A stretch of DNA of 5,703 nt from Acidocella sp. (GTDB lineage Bacteria; Pseudomonadota; Alphaproteobacteria; Acetobacterales; Acetobacteraceae). The position numbers and the translations under genes were made by a program. Positions within the stretch are counted from its first letter, which is position 1. Each line of letters starts with the position of its first letter. Below the pieces are notes generated by a model. It worked only from the letters and a program-made list of their open reading frames with translations. It did no database searches and was not told the DNA's origin. The stretch is taken from contig JAQUAC010000158.1 in NCBI GenBank assembly GCA_028687415.1, positions 1 to 5,703 of the forward strand. The letters run 5' to 3'. This document shows, in pieces, positions 1 to 5,703 of the stretch.

Positions 1-1
1 G

Positions 2-472
2 CCGGATGGCTGGATCGGCAGCCTGCTGGCACCGTTCGGCATTCAAATCGCGTTTCAGCCGGCGGGTATTGTCGTGGCGATGATGTTCATCTCGCTGCCC
101 TTCATCGTGCGCACTGTGCAGCCGGTCATCGAGGATCTGGAGACCGAGCAGGAGGAGGCGGCGCATCTAATGGGCGCCACGCCCGCGCAGATATTTCTCC
201 GCATCAGCCTGCCCGCCATCCTGCCCTCGCTGCTCACGGGCTTTGCCCTCGCCTTCGCCCGTTGCCTGGGGGAGTATGGCTCGATCATCTTCATCGCCGG
301 CAACAAGCCGATGATCTCTGAGATCGTGCCGCTGCTCATCGTCGCGCGGCTGGACCAGTTCGACTACCAGGGAGCGACGGCCATCGGCGTGCTGATGCTG
401 GCGGTGTCGTTCCTGCTGCTGCTGGCCATCAACTTGCTGCAAACCTGGGTGAGGCGCCGCCATGGCCAGTAG
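2..472 (+). CDS. cysT: Sulfate/thiosulfate ABC transporter permease CysT (CysU), 3' part
   Basis: This is the C-terminal 156 residues of the first inner-membrane permease of the sulfate/thiosulfate importer; the start lies upstream of the window. The frame is open from base 2, so the first methionines (80, 83) and the GTG at 74 are internal codons, not starts. Family full length is about 275-280 residues, so a little over half is present. The EAA loop, which contacts the ATPase, begins EEAAHLMGATPAQIF at visible residues 51-65. The LGEYGSIIFIAGN segment that follows and the FDYQGATAI stretch closely match the CysT end as I remember it from enterobacteria. A hydrophobic final helix (VLMLAVSFLLLLAI) precedes a basic tail, RRRHGQ. 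It overlaps cysW by 11 bp, so the two are probably co-translated. Molybdate or tungstate permeases are related alternatives, but the CysW/CysA neighbours favour sulfate. Confidence 0.93.
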   Translation, partial: PDGWIGSLLAPFGIQIAFQPAGIVVAMMFISLPFIVRTVQPVIEDLETEQEEAAHLMGATPAQIFLRISLPAILPSLLTGFALAFARCLGEYGSIIFIAGNKPMISEIVPLLIVARLDQFDYQGATAIGVLMLAVSFLLLLAINLLQTWVRRRHGQ

Positions 473-1286
473 ATTCCTGCTTATCGTCACGGCGCTGGCC
501 TTCATGGCGGTGTTTCTACTGTTGCCGTTAATCAGCGTGTTCGCTGAGGCGCTCTCCGCCGGCCTGGGCGCCTATGCCTCGGCCATTGTGGACCCGAACG
601 TGCAATCCGCCATCTGGCTGACGCTGATCATCGCCGCCATTACCGTGCCGGCGAACCTCATCTTCGGCGTGTGCGCGAGCTGGTGCATCGCGCGCTTCAA
701 GTTCTGGGGGCGGGATCTGCTGATCACACTCATCGACCTGCCATTTTCGATCTCGCCAGTGGTGGCGGGGCTGCTGGAGGTACTGCTTTTCGGCCTGAAC
801 GGGCTGCTCGGCAGCTGGCTCTCGGACCATAACATCCAGATTATCTTTGCTTTGCCGGGCATGGTGCTGGCCACCATCTTCGTCACCTTCCCCTTTGTGG
901 CGCGGGAGGTGATTCCGCTGGCGCAGGAGCAGGGCAATGACGAAGAGGAGGCGGCGGTGACGCTGGGGGCCAGCGGGTTCCAGATCTTCTGGCGCGTCTC
1001 GCTGCCGAAACTGCGCTGGGGCCTGTTCTACGGTGTGCTGCTCTGCAACGCCCGCGCCATGGGAGAGTTCGGCGCGGTCTCGGTGGTCTCCGGCAAGGTG
1101 TTCGGCGAGACGGACACGCTCTCCCTGGCCGTGGAATCCCTCTACGGCAGTTATGAGATCCAGGCGGCCTTCGCCGTGGCTTCGCTGCTTGCCATGCTGG
1201 CGCTGGTCACGCTGGTGCTGAAGGCCGTGCTGGAGTGGCTGAACCGTGATGAACTGAACGCCGTGAAACGGAAAAGAACCGCCTGA
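462..1286 (+). CDS. cysW: Sulfate/thiosulfate ABC transporter permease CysW
   Basis: This is the second permease subunit, 274 residues, close to the usual CysW length of about 280-290. CysT and CysW form the heterodimeric channel that passes sulfate or thiosulfate from the periplasmic binding protein into the cytoplasm. Hydrophobic segments lie near residues 5-27, 50-72, 85-110, 127-146, 186-196 and 236-256. The EAA loop runs from EEEAAVTLGA (161-170) to RVSLP (178-182). The conserved ARAMGEFGAVSVVSG block (197-211) and the GETDTLSLAVE segment after it are characteristic of CysW and separate it from CysT. The ATG at 462 lies inside the end of cysT. A purine-rich GTGAGG ending 7 bases upstream is a plausible ribosome binding site. 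The stop overlaps the cysA start as TGATG. The basic end (KRKRTA) is cytoplasmic by topology. Confidence 0.95.
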   Translation: MASRFLLIVTALAFMAVFLLLPLISVFAEALSAGLGAYASAIVDPNVQSAIWLTLIIAAITVPANLIFGVCASWCIARFKFWGRDLLITLIDLPFSISPVVAGLLEVLLFGLNGLLGSWLSDHNIQIIFALPGMVLATIFVTFPFVAREVIPLAQEQGNDEEEAAVTLGASGFQIFWRVSLPKLRWGLFYGVLLCNARAMGEFGAVSVVSGKVFGETDTLSLAVESLYGSYEIQAAFAVASLLAMLALVTLVLKAVLEWLNRDELNAVKRKRTA

Positions 1287-2374
1287 TGTCGACTGAAATC
1301 ACTATCTCCCACGTCTCGCGCAGCTTTAACGGCCATATTGTGCTGGATGACGTGAACCTTACTGTGCGCGAGGGCGAATTGCTGGCGCTGCTCGGGCCGT
1401 CCGGTTCGGGCAAGACGACGCTGCTGCGCCTGATCGCCGGGCTGGACCAGCCTGATTCGGGCAGCATTGCCATCGGCCAGGACGATGCCACCAGCCGTCA
1501 CCCGAAAGAGCGCGGCGTCGGCTTCGTGTTCCAGCATTACGCGCTGTTCCGGCACATGACCGTGTTCGAGAATATCGCTTTCCCGCTGCGTATCCGTAAA
1601 GCGCGGCAAGCAGAGATCAAGGCCAAGGTGGAGGAGCTGCTGAAGCTCATCCAGCTGGAGACGCTGGCGGGGCGCTACCCGGCGCAGCTCTCAGGCGGCC
1701 AGCGCCAGCGCGTGGCCCTGGCGCGGGCGCTGGCCAGCCAGCCGCGCGTGCTGCTGCTGGATGAACCCTTCGGTGCGCTGGATGCCGTGGTGCGGCGCGA
1801 TCTGCGCCGCTGGTTGCGGCATCTGCATGAGGAGATGCACATCACTACCCTGTTCGTCACCCATGACCAGGAGGAGGCGTTCGACCTCGCTGACCGGGTG
1901 GTGATCATGAAGGATGGGAAGATTTGCCAGGAGGGCACGCCGATCGATATCTATCGCGGTCCGGCGAACCCGTTCGTGCATGAGTTCCTGGGGGAGAGCA
2001 ATCACCTCGCCGCGCATGTGGCCGGGGGCATGGTGCTGGCGGATGCGGGCTTCCCGTTGGGCAGTGCCGAGCTGCCTGACGGCCCGGTGCAGGCGTATAT
2101 CCGCCCGCACCATGTGGTGCCGGTGCCGGCGGCGCAGGGGGCATGGAGCATTGCCCGCATCGCCGCCACCGGGGCGCAGGCGCGCATCAGCCTGACGCGT
2201 GGCGGCACGGCGCTGGAGGCGGCGATGACCGCGGACGAGTTGCTGGAGGCCGGGCTGCATGCCGGTGGCGCGGTGGAGGTGATGTTCACCGGCGGCACGA
2301 TTTTCGGGCCTGATGGCGCGGGGCCGGTGCGGCTGAACACGCAGAAATCGGCGCACAAGCTCAAAGTGGGGTGA
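1286..2374 (+). CDS. cysA: Sulfate/thiosulfate import ATP-binding protein CysA
   Basis: This is the cytoplasmic ATPase of the importer, 362 residues, in the normal CysA range. The nucleotide-binding domain fills about residues 1-235 and has every expected motif: Walker A GPSGSGKT (37-44), Q-loop glutamine Q83 in VFQHYALF, signature LSGGQ (135-139), Walker B VLLLDE (155-160), D-loop GALD (163-166) and switch histidine H193 in THD. The remaining 125 or so residues form the regulatory TOBE-like region; the YIRPHHV segment (271-277) is typical of CysA proteins and distinguishes it from MalK- or PotA-type ATPases. Its ATG shares one base with the cysW stop, which suggests translational coupling; there is only a weak purine stretch (GGAAAAG) upstream. 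The last 14 bp overlap the end of the ribonucleotide reductase gene on the other strand. Sulfate versus thiosulfate preference cannot be read from this subunit. Confidence 0.96.
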   Translation: MSTEITISHVSRSFNGHIVLDDVNLTVREGELLALLGPSGSGKTTLLRLIAGLDQPDSGSIAIGQDDATSRHPKERGVGFVFQHYALFRHMTVFENIAFPLRIRKARQAEIKAKVEELLKLIQLETLAGRYPAQLSGGQRQRVALARALASQPRVLLLDEPFGALDAVVRRDLRRWLRHLHEEMHITTLFVTHDQEEAFDLADRVVIMKDGKICQEGTPIDIYRGPANPFVHEFLGESNHLAAHVAGGMVLADAGFPLGSAELPDGPVQAYIRPHHVVPVPAAQGAWSIARIAATGAQARISLTRGGTALEAAMTADELLEAGLHAGGAVEVMFTGGTIFGPDGAGPVRLNTQKSAHKLKVG

Positions 2375-4037
2375 GCACAGCCCCCGCCTGCGCCGGAAAT
2401 ACCGTGCAGCCCTTTAGCCCCAGCGCATAGGCGCGGGTGAAGGTATCGGCGAAATCCGCGAAGCTGGCGGAAGGCGCCATGTTGATGGTTTTTGAAATTG
2501 AGTGATCCACATGCGCCTGCAATGCCGCCTGCATGGCCAGATGCGCGCTGGCCGGTAGTTCCTGCGCCGTGACCAAAGCGGGCGGCAGGCCCGCATGCGT
2601 TTCCCGCCACAACCGCACGGCATGGTCCGTCACCATTATGGTTTGGCGTGTGCCCATGACATCCAGCACCGCGCGCTCGGCATCGGCCGCGAAGACCGGC
2701 TCCGCGCCGCTGGAGACGTTGTCCGCGAGCAGGCTGATGGTGCCCGTGGGGGCAATGGAGAGGAGATGGCTGTTGCGAATGCCGTGGCGGGCGATGGCGT
2801 CGCGGATATCTTCCGGCAAGGCGCGGATGAACGGGGCGTCCAGATAAGCTTCACGCCGGAGGGCGGGGAAAAGGCCTTTCTCCCGTGCCAGCGCAACCGA
2901 GGCCCGGTAGGCGAGGTGGCAGATCTCGCGCATGGTATCGGCGGCGAAGGCGAGGGAGGGCTCATCGCCATAGCGCAGGCCGAGCATGATGAGCGCGTCC
3001 GCCAGCCCGGTGATGCCGATGCCGATGCGCCGCTTGGCCAGCGCTTCCGTCTGCTGCTGGGGCAGGGGGTATTTCGTGATGTCCAGCACATTGTCCAGCA
3101 TGCGCACGGCGATGGGCACGAGGCGCGCCAGGGCGTCGTGGTCCAGCCGGGCGTGGGGCGTGAGCGGGTCGAGGATCAGCGCCGCCAGGTTGACCGAGCC
3201 GAGATCGCACCCGCCATAGGGGGGCAGCGGCACCTCGCCGCAGGGGTTGGTGGCGCTGATCCGCTCGCAATAATGCAGATTGTTCAGGCTGTTGATGCGG
3301 TCGATGAACAGCACGCCGGGCTCTCCGGAGGAGAAGCTCGTGTGCAGCAATTTACCCCAGAGCGCGCGGGCGCTGATATTGCGCGGTGGAGCGCCGGGGA
3401 AATGCAGCGCCCAGGGGGCATCCGCGGCCACGGCCTGCATGAAATCGTCTGTGATCTGCACGGAAAGATTGAAATGCGTCAGCACCCCTGGCTGCTGCTT
3501 GGCGGTGATGAACAATTCTATGTCGGGATGGTCGCAGCGCAGCGTCGCCATCATCGCGCCGCGTCTGGCGCCGGTGGATTGGATGGTCGCGCACATCGCG
3601 TCCCACACATGCATGAAGGAGACCGGGCCGGAGGCGATGCTGCCCGCTGTCCGGGCCGGCATGCCGCGTGGCCTGAGGGGGGAGAAATCATACCCCACGC
3701 CGCCGCCCTGCTGCATGGTCACCGCACCTTCCTCAAGCGCGCGGAAAATGCCGGGGATAGAGTCCTCAATGGTGCCCATGACGAAGCAGTTGAGCAGCGT
3801 TACCCGGTGCAAGGTTCCGGCTCCGGCGAGGATGCGCCCGCCGGGGAGAAAGCGGAAATCCTCAAGAATTTCCAGGAAATGTCCCGCCCAGGCATCGCGG
3901 TCGGCGGGTTCCGCCTGGGCCAGCGCCCGCGCCACGCGCCGCCATGTGGCGGTGATGTCGGGTTCAGCTGAACCGCCAGAGCGGTAACGCTGCGCCCAGA
4001 TAAGCCGGGCGATGGGCGTGGCGAGGCCGCCACTCAT
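2361..4037 (-). CDS. nrdJ: Adenosylcobalamin-dependent (class II) ribonucleotide reductase, compact form
   Basis: This enzyme reduces ribonucleotides to deoxyribonucleotides using coenzyme B12 as radical source; 558 residues. Visible family features are the N-terminal TPIARLIWAQRYR segment (7-19), first redox cysteine C84 in NCFVMG, the catalytic N-x-C-x-E motif in NPCGE (264-268) with thiyl-radical cysteine C266, partner cysteine C277 in GGCDLGSVNL, the substrate-binding loop APTGTIS (429-435), and SKTINM (515-520) before a final GCTVF (543-547). There is no N-terminal ATP-cone, so dATP overall-activity control is probably absent. Length is well short of Thermotoga-type NrdJ (over 800 residues). 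The protein stops soon after GCTVF and lacks a C-terminal cysteine pair. The frame stays open upstream to 4232, but that part overlaps the nitroreductase, and homology begins at the ATG at 4037. No strong ribosome binding site precedes it, so coupling to the nitroreductase 10 bp upstream is likely. The stop overlaps the end of cysA by 14 bp. Confidence 0.93.
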   Translation of the reverse strand: MSGGLATPIARLIWAQRYRSGGSAEPDITATWRRVARALAQAEPADRDAWAGHFLEILEDFRFLPGGRILAGAGTLHRVTLLNCFVMGTIEDSIPGIFRALEEGAVTMQQGGGVGYDFSPLRPRGMPARTAGSIASGPVSFMHVWDAMCATIQSTGARRGAMMATLRCDHPDIELFITAKQQPGVLTHFNLSVQITDDFMQAVAADAPWALHFPGAPPRNISARALWGKLLHTSFSSGEPGVLFIDRINSLNNLHYCERISATNPCGEVPLPPYGGCDLGSVNLAALILDPLTPHARLDHDALARLVPIAVRMLDNVLDITKYPLPQQQTEALAKRRIGIGITGLADALIMLGLRYGDEPSLAFAADTMREICHLAYRASVALAREKGLFPALRREAYLDAPFIRALPEDIRDAIARHGIRNSHLLSIAPTGTISLLADNVSSGAEPVFAADAERAVLDVMGTRQTIMVTDHAVRLWRETHAGLPPALVTAQELPASAHLAMQAALQAHVDHSISKTINMAPSASFADFADTFTRAYALGLKGCTVFPAQAGAVLTPL

Positions 4038-4047
4038 CGCCGCGGAC

Positions 4048-4605
4048 TCAGCCGATCCAGTGCAGGCGCGGCGGATTGCGCGGCACGGGCGGCATGGCCT
4101 GACTCGGGTGCCCGACGATGATGGGCGCGACCGGTGTGTAACCCGGCGGCAGGTCGAGGCATGTTTTGCCCTCCTCTGTTTCCAGCCAGCGCTGGGAGAA
4201 GCCGATCCAGCACGTGCCCAGCCCGTGCGCATGGGCCGATAACATCAAATTTTGTGCCGCCAGGCTGGCGTTTTCAATCCCCCAATCGTTGGTGAGGGTG
4301 GAGATCACGATCAGCGCCGGAGCGTGATAGAACACCTGGAAGTCGGGTTCATGAAGCGGCCCGTGGAGATGGTGCGGGTAGTCGCTGGTCTCCATCACCT
4401 TCAGCATATGCGTTTTGGCGGCGTCCGAGATGCGGTCCAGCAGCGCAGGATCTTGCACGACGGTGAAATGCCAGGGCTGCTCGTTCACGGCACTCGGGGC
4501 CTGGATCGCCGCGTCGATCAGCGTCTCGATCATGCTCTTGGTGACGGGCTCTTTGGTAAAGTGGCGGGTCGCGCGCCGCCCGTAGATCGCTTCGATCAGC
4601 TCCAT
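4048..4605 (-). CDS. Nitroreductase-family FMN-dependent oxidoreductase
   Basis: This is a 185-residue cytoplasmic flavoprotein of the nitroreductase superfamily, normally a homodimer that binds FMN and takes electrons from NAD(P)H. The natural substrate cannot be told from sequence. Visible motifs are the N-terminal FMN phosphate-binding RRATRHF (10-16), QAPSAVNEQPWHF (35-47), whose S-x-x-N-x-Q-P-W core is diagnostic, the mid-protein HGLGTCWIGF (127-136), and the C-terminal VAPIIVGHP (159-167). The ATG at 4605 is chosen because homology starts at MELIEAIYGRR and AAGGA lies 10 bases upstream. A longer reading to 4731 adds 42 residues unlike the family. It is the first gene of a leftward pair with the class II ribonucleotide reductase. 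I considered BluB, the flavin-destroying enzyme of B12 lower-ligand synthesis, because of that neighbour, but the motifs read as an ordinary nitroreductase. Confidence 0.9.
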   Translation of the reverse strand: MELIEAIYGRRATRHFTKEPVTKSMIETLIDAAIQAPSAVNEQPWHFTVVQDPALLDRISDAAKTHMLKVMETSDYPHHLHGPLHEPDFQVFYHAPALIVISTLTNDWGIENASLAAQNLMLSAHAHGLGTCWIGFSQRWLETEEGKTCLDLPPGYTPVAPIIVGHPSQAMPPVPRNPPRLHWIG

Positions 4606-4633
4606 CGTGCAGATATCCTTCTTACAGATTCCC

Positions 4634-4639
4634 ATTGTA
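4634..4639 (-). promoter_or_regulatory. Candidate -10 box for the nitroreductase/nrdJ unit
   Basis: Read leftward the hexamer is TACAAT, five of six matches to TATAAT. It would place the transcript start near 4627, giving a leader of about 20 bases that just contains the AAGAAGGA ribosome binding site of the nitroreductase. No recognisable -35 lies 16-18 bases upstream, where a GC-rich dyad sits instead. The call rests on the -10 match and on position only. Confidence 0.3.
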
Positions 4640-4644
4640 TCCTG

Positions 4645-4665
4645 CGCCGCCCGCGGCGGGCTGGC
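4645..4665. repeat. GC-rich inverted repeat in the divergent intergenic region
   Basis: Two overlapping dyads are visible. CGCCGC (4645-4650) and GCGGCG (4653-4658) are perfect 6-bp arms separated by two bases. Alternatively GCCGCCCG (4646-4653) can pair with CGGGCTGGC (4657-4665) around a 3-base loop, with one bulged T. The element sits immediately upstream of the candidate -10 of the nitroreductase unit, a place where an operator would act. In DNA this rich in G and C such dyads also arise by chance, so a regulatory role is only possible. Confidence 0.3.
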
Positions 4666-4757
4666 ATTGATTTCGGTCATGCCGTGGGGCTGGGGTTGCC
4701 AGGGTGACGCGCGGGCTTCTAGCTTGGGCATTGAACTCGTTTAACCCGCTTGCAATC

Positions 4758-4763
4758 AGGTGG
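4758..4763 (+). promoter_or_regulatory. Ribosome binding site that decides the deacetylase start
   Basis: AGGTGG lies 8 bases before the ATG at 4772. A GTG at 4760 is in the same frame and would add four residues (GTG read as Met, then AYF), but it overlaps this element and has no purine-rich sequence upstream. The ATG is therefore preferred. Confidence 0.55.
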
Positions 4764-4771
4764 CTTATTTC

Positions 4772-5515
4772 ATGCCGGTTTCTTGGCTCCGCACCTTTGT
4801 TGCAGGCTTGCTCTGCCTCTGCGCCGCCCCCGCCTTGGCGGGGCAGACAGTGCCCATTCTCACCTATCACCGGTTCGATCCAGTGAAGCAGGGGCTAACG
4901 ACCGTGACCATTGCTGCGTTTGAGCAGCAGCTCGACTGGCTGGCGGCGCATCATTATACCATCCTGCCGTTGCAGACCGTGCTTGCATGGCATGACAGCG
5001 CCGGGCCTGCCGTTGCCATCACGGTGGATGATGGCCATGAATCGGTGTTCACACAGCTCTACCCGATCATTCTGCGCCGCCATATCCATGTCACGCTGTT
5101 CATCTATCCGTCGGCGATTTCCAATGCGTCCTATGCGCTCACCTGGGGGCAGCTCGCCACCATGCTGCAATCTGGCTTGGTGGATGTGCAGTCGCACACT
5201 TACTGGCATCCGAATTTCCGCCAGGAGCGCGCCAAGCGCAGCGCCGCCGATTACGGCGAGTTCGTCGATACCCAGCTCAGCCGCTCCAAGAGTGTGCTGG
5301 AGCAGAGGCTCGGCATTCAGGTGACAATGCTGGCTTGGCCCTACGGCATTTACGACGCGCAGCTTGAGGACGCCGCCCGGCGCGCGGGGTATCAGTGGGG
5401 CTTCGCCTATGCTGGCGGGCAGGCGCAGGCGGGGGATGATCCGTTGGCCCTGCCGCGCATTCCCATCACCGGGGCGGTCAGCTTGGCCGATTTCGCCGCG
5501 CTGGTGGCGCAATGA
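4772..5515 (+). CDS. Exported polysaccharide deacetylase (NodB-like, carbohydrate esterase 4 family)
   Basis: This is a predicted periplasmic metal-dependent deacetylase that removes N- or O-acetyl groups from a polysaccharide; 247 residues. The first 23 residues form a signal peptide: R7, hydrophobic core FVAGLLCLCAAP, and a likely signal peptidase I site after ALA (21-23). Family motifs seen are the ILTYHRF strand (29-35), motif 1 TVDDGHE (84-90) with D86 the expected catalytic base and D87 a metal ligand, motif 2 SHTYWHP (141-147) with metal ligands H142 and H146, and AWPYG (188-192), where alanine takes the place of the arginine in the classical RxPY motif. LPRIPI (227-232) closes the fold. 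The AWPYG segment and the TW-x-QL / SG-LVDVQSHT pattern resemble the deacetylase domain of PgaB/IcaB, but the C-terminal hydrolase domain of PgaB is absent. The substrate is unknown. The stop overlaps the next start (ATGA). Confidence 0.92.
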   Translation: MPVSWLRTFVAGLLCLCAAPALAGQTVPILTYHRFDPVKQGLTTVTIAAFEQQLDWLAAHHYTILPLQTVLAWHDSAGPAVAITVDDGHESVFTQLYPIILRRHIHVTLFIYPSAISNASYALTWGQLATMLQSGLVDVQSHTYWHPNFRQERAKRSAADYGEFVDTQLSRSKSVLEQRLGIQVTMLAWPYGIYDAQLEDAARRAGYQWGFAYAGGQAQAGDDPLALPRIPITGAVSLADFAALVAQ

Positions 5516-5703
5516 TGCGCCTCGTCGCGCTGCTCTGCCTGTGGCTGGTGCTGCTCCGCCCGGCGCTGGCCGTGCATGCACAGGTGGTGGATGCCGCGAC
5601 CGGCAGCGGCATCCCCGATGCGACTGTTGTCGTGACTGGGCAGGCGCTACACACGGATGCCACAGGCCTCGTGCAGTTGCAGGCGGAGGGCGGCACAATA
5701 TTC
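5512..5703 (+). CDS. Exported protein with carboxypeptidase regulatory-like domain, 5' part
   Basis: An open frame runs to the last base, giving 64 residues of a gene cut by the window edge. It starts MMRLVALLCLWLVLLRPALA, a clear signal peptide with possible cleavage after ALA (18-20) or VHA (21-23). The next 40 residues, AQVVDAATGSGIPDATVVV and then TDATGLVQL, follow the pattern of the CarboxypepD_reg / transthyretin-like beta-sandwich fold (V-D-TG-PI-A-V-V-TDA-G). This fold usually serves as a binding or structural module in envelope proteins and is not catalytic by itself; any catalytic domain would be downstream. Two starts are possible. The ATG at 5512 overlaps the deacetylase stop by 4 bp, while the ATG at 5515 has GGTGG at a better 7-base spacing. 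Either way translation is probably coupled to the deacetylase. Confidence 0.75.
   Translation, partial: MMRLVALLCLWLVLLRPALAVHAQVVDAATGSGIPDATVVVTGQALHTDATGLVQLQAEGGTIF

Larger units (their letters stand above)
4606..4771. promoter_or_regulatory. Divergent intergenic region with promoters for both flanking units
   Basis: These 166 bases separate the leftward nitroreductase from the rightward deacetylase and hold no convincing gene. Both transcription units should start here. On the minus strand a TACAAT (plus-strand 4634-4639) fits a sigma-70-type -10 box about 30 bases before the nitroreductase ATG, but I see no good -35. On the plus strand TTGAAC (4731-4736) could be a -35, with only poor -10 matches after it. 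A GC-rich dyad lies at 4645-4665. The location of promoters here is inferred from gene orientation; the individual boxes are weak. Confidence 0.5.

Noticed and set aside
1033..1221. Small plus-strand frame inside cysW (and similar small frames inside the other genes)
   Set aside because: It is an alternate-frame shadow of the permease gene, rich in S, R, P, W and C, with no separate start signal.
2361..2410. Bidirectional terminator between cysA and the ribonucleotide reductase
   Set aside because: I looked for a stem with a T-run on either strand and found none.
2002..2610. Minus-strand frame running past the reductase stop, containing a CADFC sequence, as a frameshifted continuation with redox cysteines
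   Set aside because: It lies antisense to cysA, shares no recognisable family sequence at the join, and the in-frame reductase end (GAVL) already looks native. Chance cysteines are expected.
2595..3971. Long plus-strand open frame (458 codons) opposite the ribonucleotide reductase
   Set aside because: It lies wholly antisense to a gene with clear catalytic motifs. Its translation is rich in R, G, A, H and Q with no recognisable domain, as expected from the mirror frame of GC-rich coding DNA.
3961..3974. Perfect 14-bp palindrome GGTTCAGCTGAACC near the start of the reductase gene
   Set aside because: It encodes GSAE and its flanks inside the gene. About one such palindrome is expected in every three windows of this size by chance, and it occurs only once.
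3280..3987. Second plus-strand open frame (235 codons) over the same gene
   Set aside because: It is another antisense shadow of the reductase, with composition dominated by S, R, A and P and no motif.
4038..4232. N-terminal extension of the ribonucleotide reductase by 65 residues
   Set aside because: The extension is Arg/Ser-rich, overlaps the nitroreductase coding region in another frame and does not resemble the family. Homology begins at the ATG at 4037.
4048..4605. Nitroreductase as BluB, which would link it to cobalamin supply for the B12-dependent reductase
   Set aside because: The idea is attractive from context, but the S-x-x-N-x-Q-P-W segment and the other motifs match ordinary nitroreductases. 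I see no BluB-specific signature.
4252..4707. Plus-strand open frame (151 codons) opposite the nitroreductase
   Set aside because: It is the antisense shadow of a well-supported flavoprotein gene, with no ribosome binding site or domain of its own.
4606..4731. N-terminal extension of the nitroreductase by 42 residues
   Set aside because: Family similarity begins at MELIEAIYGRR and a good AAGGA site precedes the ATG at 4605. The extension would also consume the likely promoter region.

Overview
The window is GC-rich, densely packed bacterial chromosome that looks alphaproteobacterial. The likeliest home is the Rhodospirillales/Acetobacteraceae. That is an inference from the GC-rich codon usage and from the short, ATP-cone-less, B12-dependent ribonucleotide reductase, a form I associate with that group. 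No RNA gene, insertion sequence, CRISPR array, phage gene or plasmid function is visible. I see no frameshifted gene and no sign of recent transfer.

Layout. (1) Positions 2-2374, plus strand: the end of a sulfate/thiosulfate ABC importer operon in the order cysT (5' end outside the window), cysW, cysA. The reading frames overlap by 11 bp and 1 bp, so translation is probably coupled. The periplasmic binding protein is not in view. (2) Positions 2361-4605, minus strand: a two-gene unit, with a nitroreductase-family flavoprotein first and a compact adenosylcobalamin-dependent (class II) ribonucleotide reductase 10 bp after it. The reductase stop lies inside the end of cysA, giving a 14-bp tail-to-tail overlap with no visible terminator. 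(3) Positions 4606-4771: a 166-bp divergent intergenic region that must hold the promoters for the nitroreductase/reductase unit and for the rightward pair. (4) Positions 4772-5703, plus strand: an exported polysaccharide deacetylase, overlapped by 4 bp by the start of an exported protein with a carboxypeptidase regulatory-like (beta-sandwich) domain, cut by the window end.

How the genes work together. CysT and CysW form the membrane channel and CysA drives it with ATP, to supply sulfur for cysteine synthesis. The ribonucleotide reductase makes deoxyribonucleotides without needing oxygen; what the nitroreductase does beside it is unknown. The deacetylase and its partner probably act in the periplasm or envelope on a polysaccharide.

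Novelty. I find no clear undescribed system. The points most worth a second look are the ribonucleotide reductase, which ends without the C-terminal cysteine pair usually needed for re-reduction, its convergent overlap with cysA, and the translationally coupled exported pair at the right edge.
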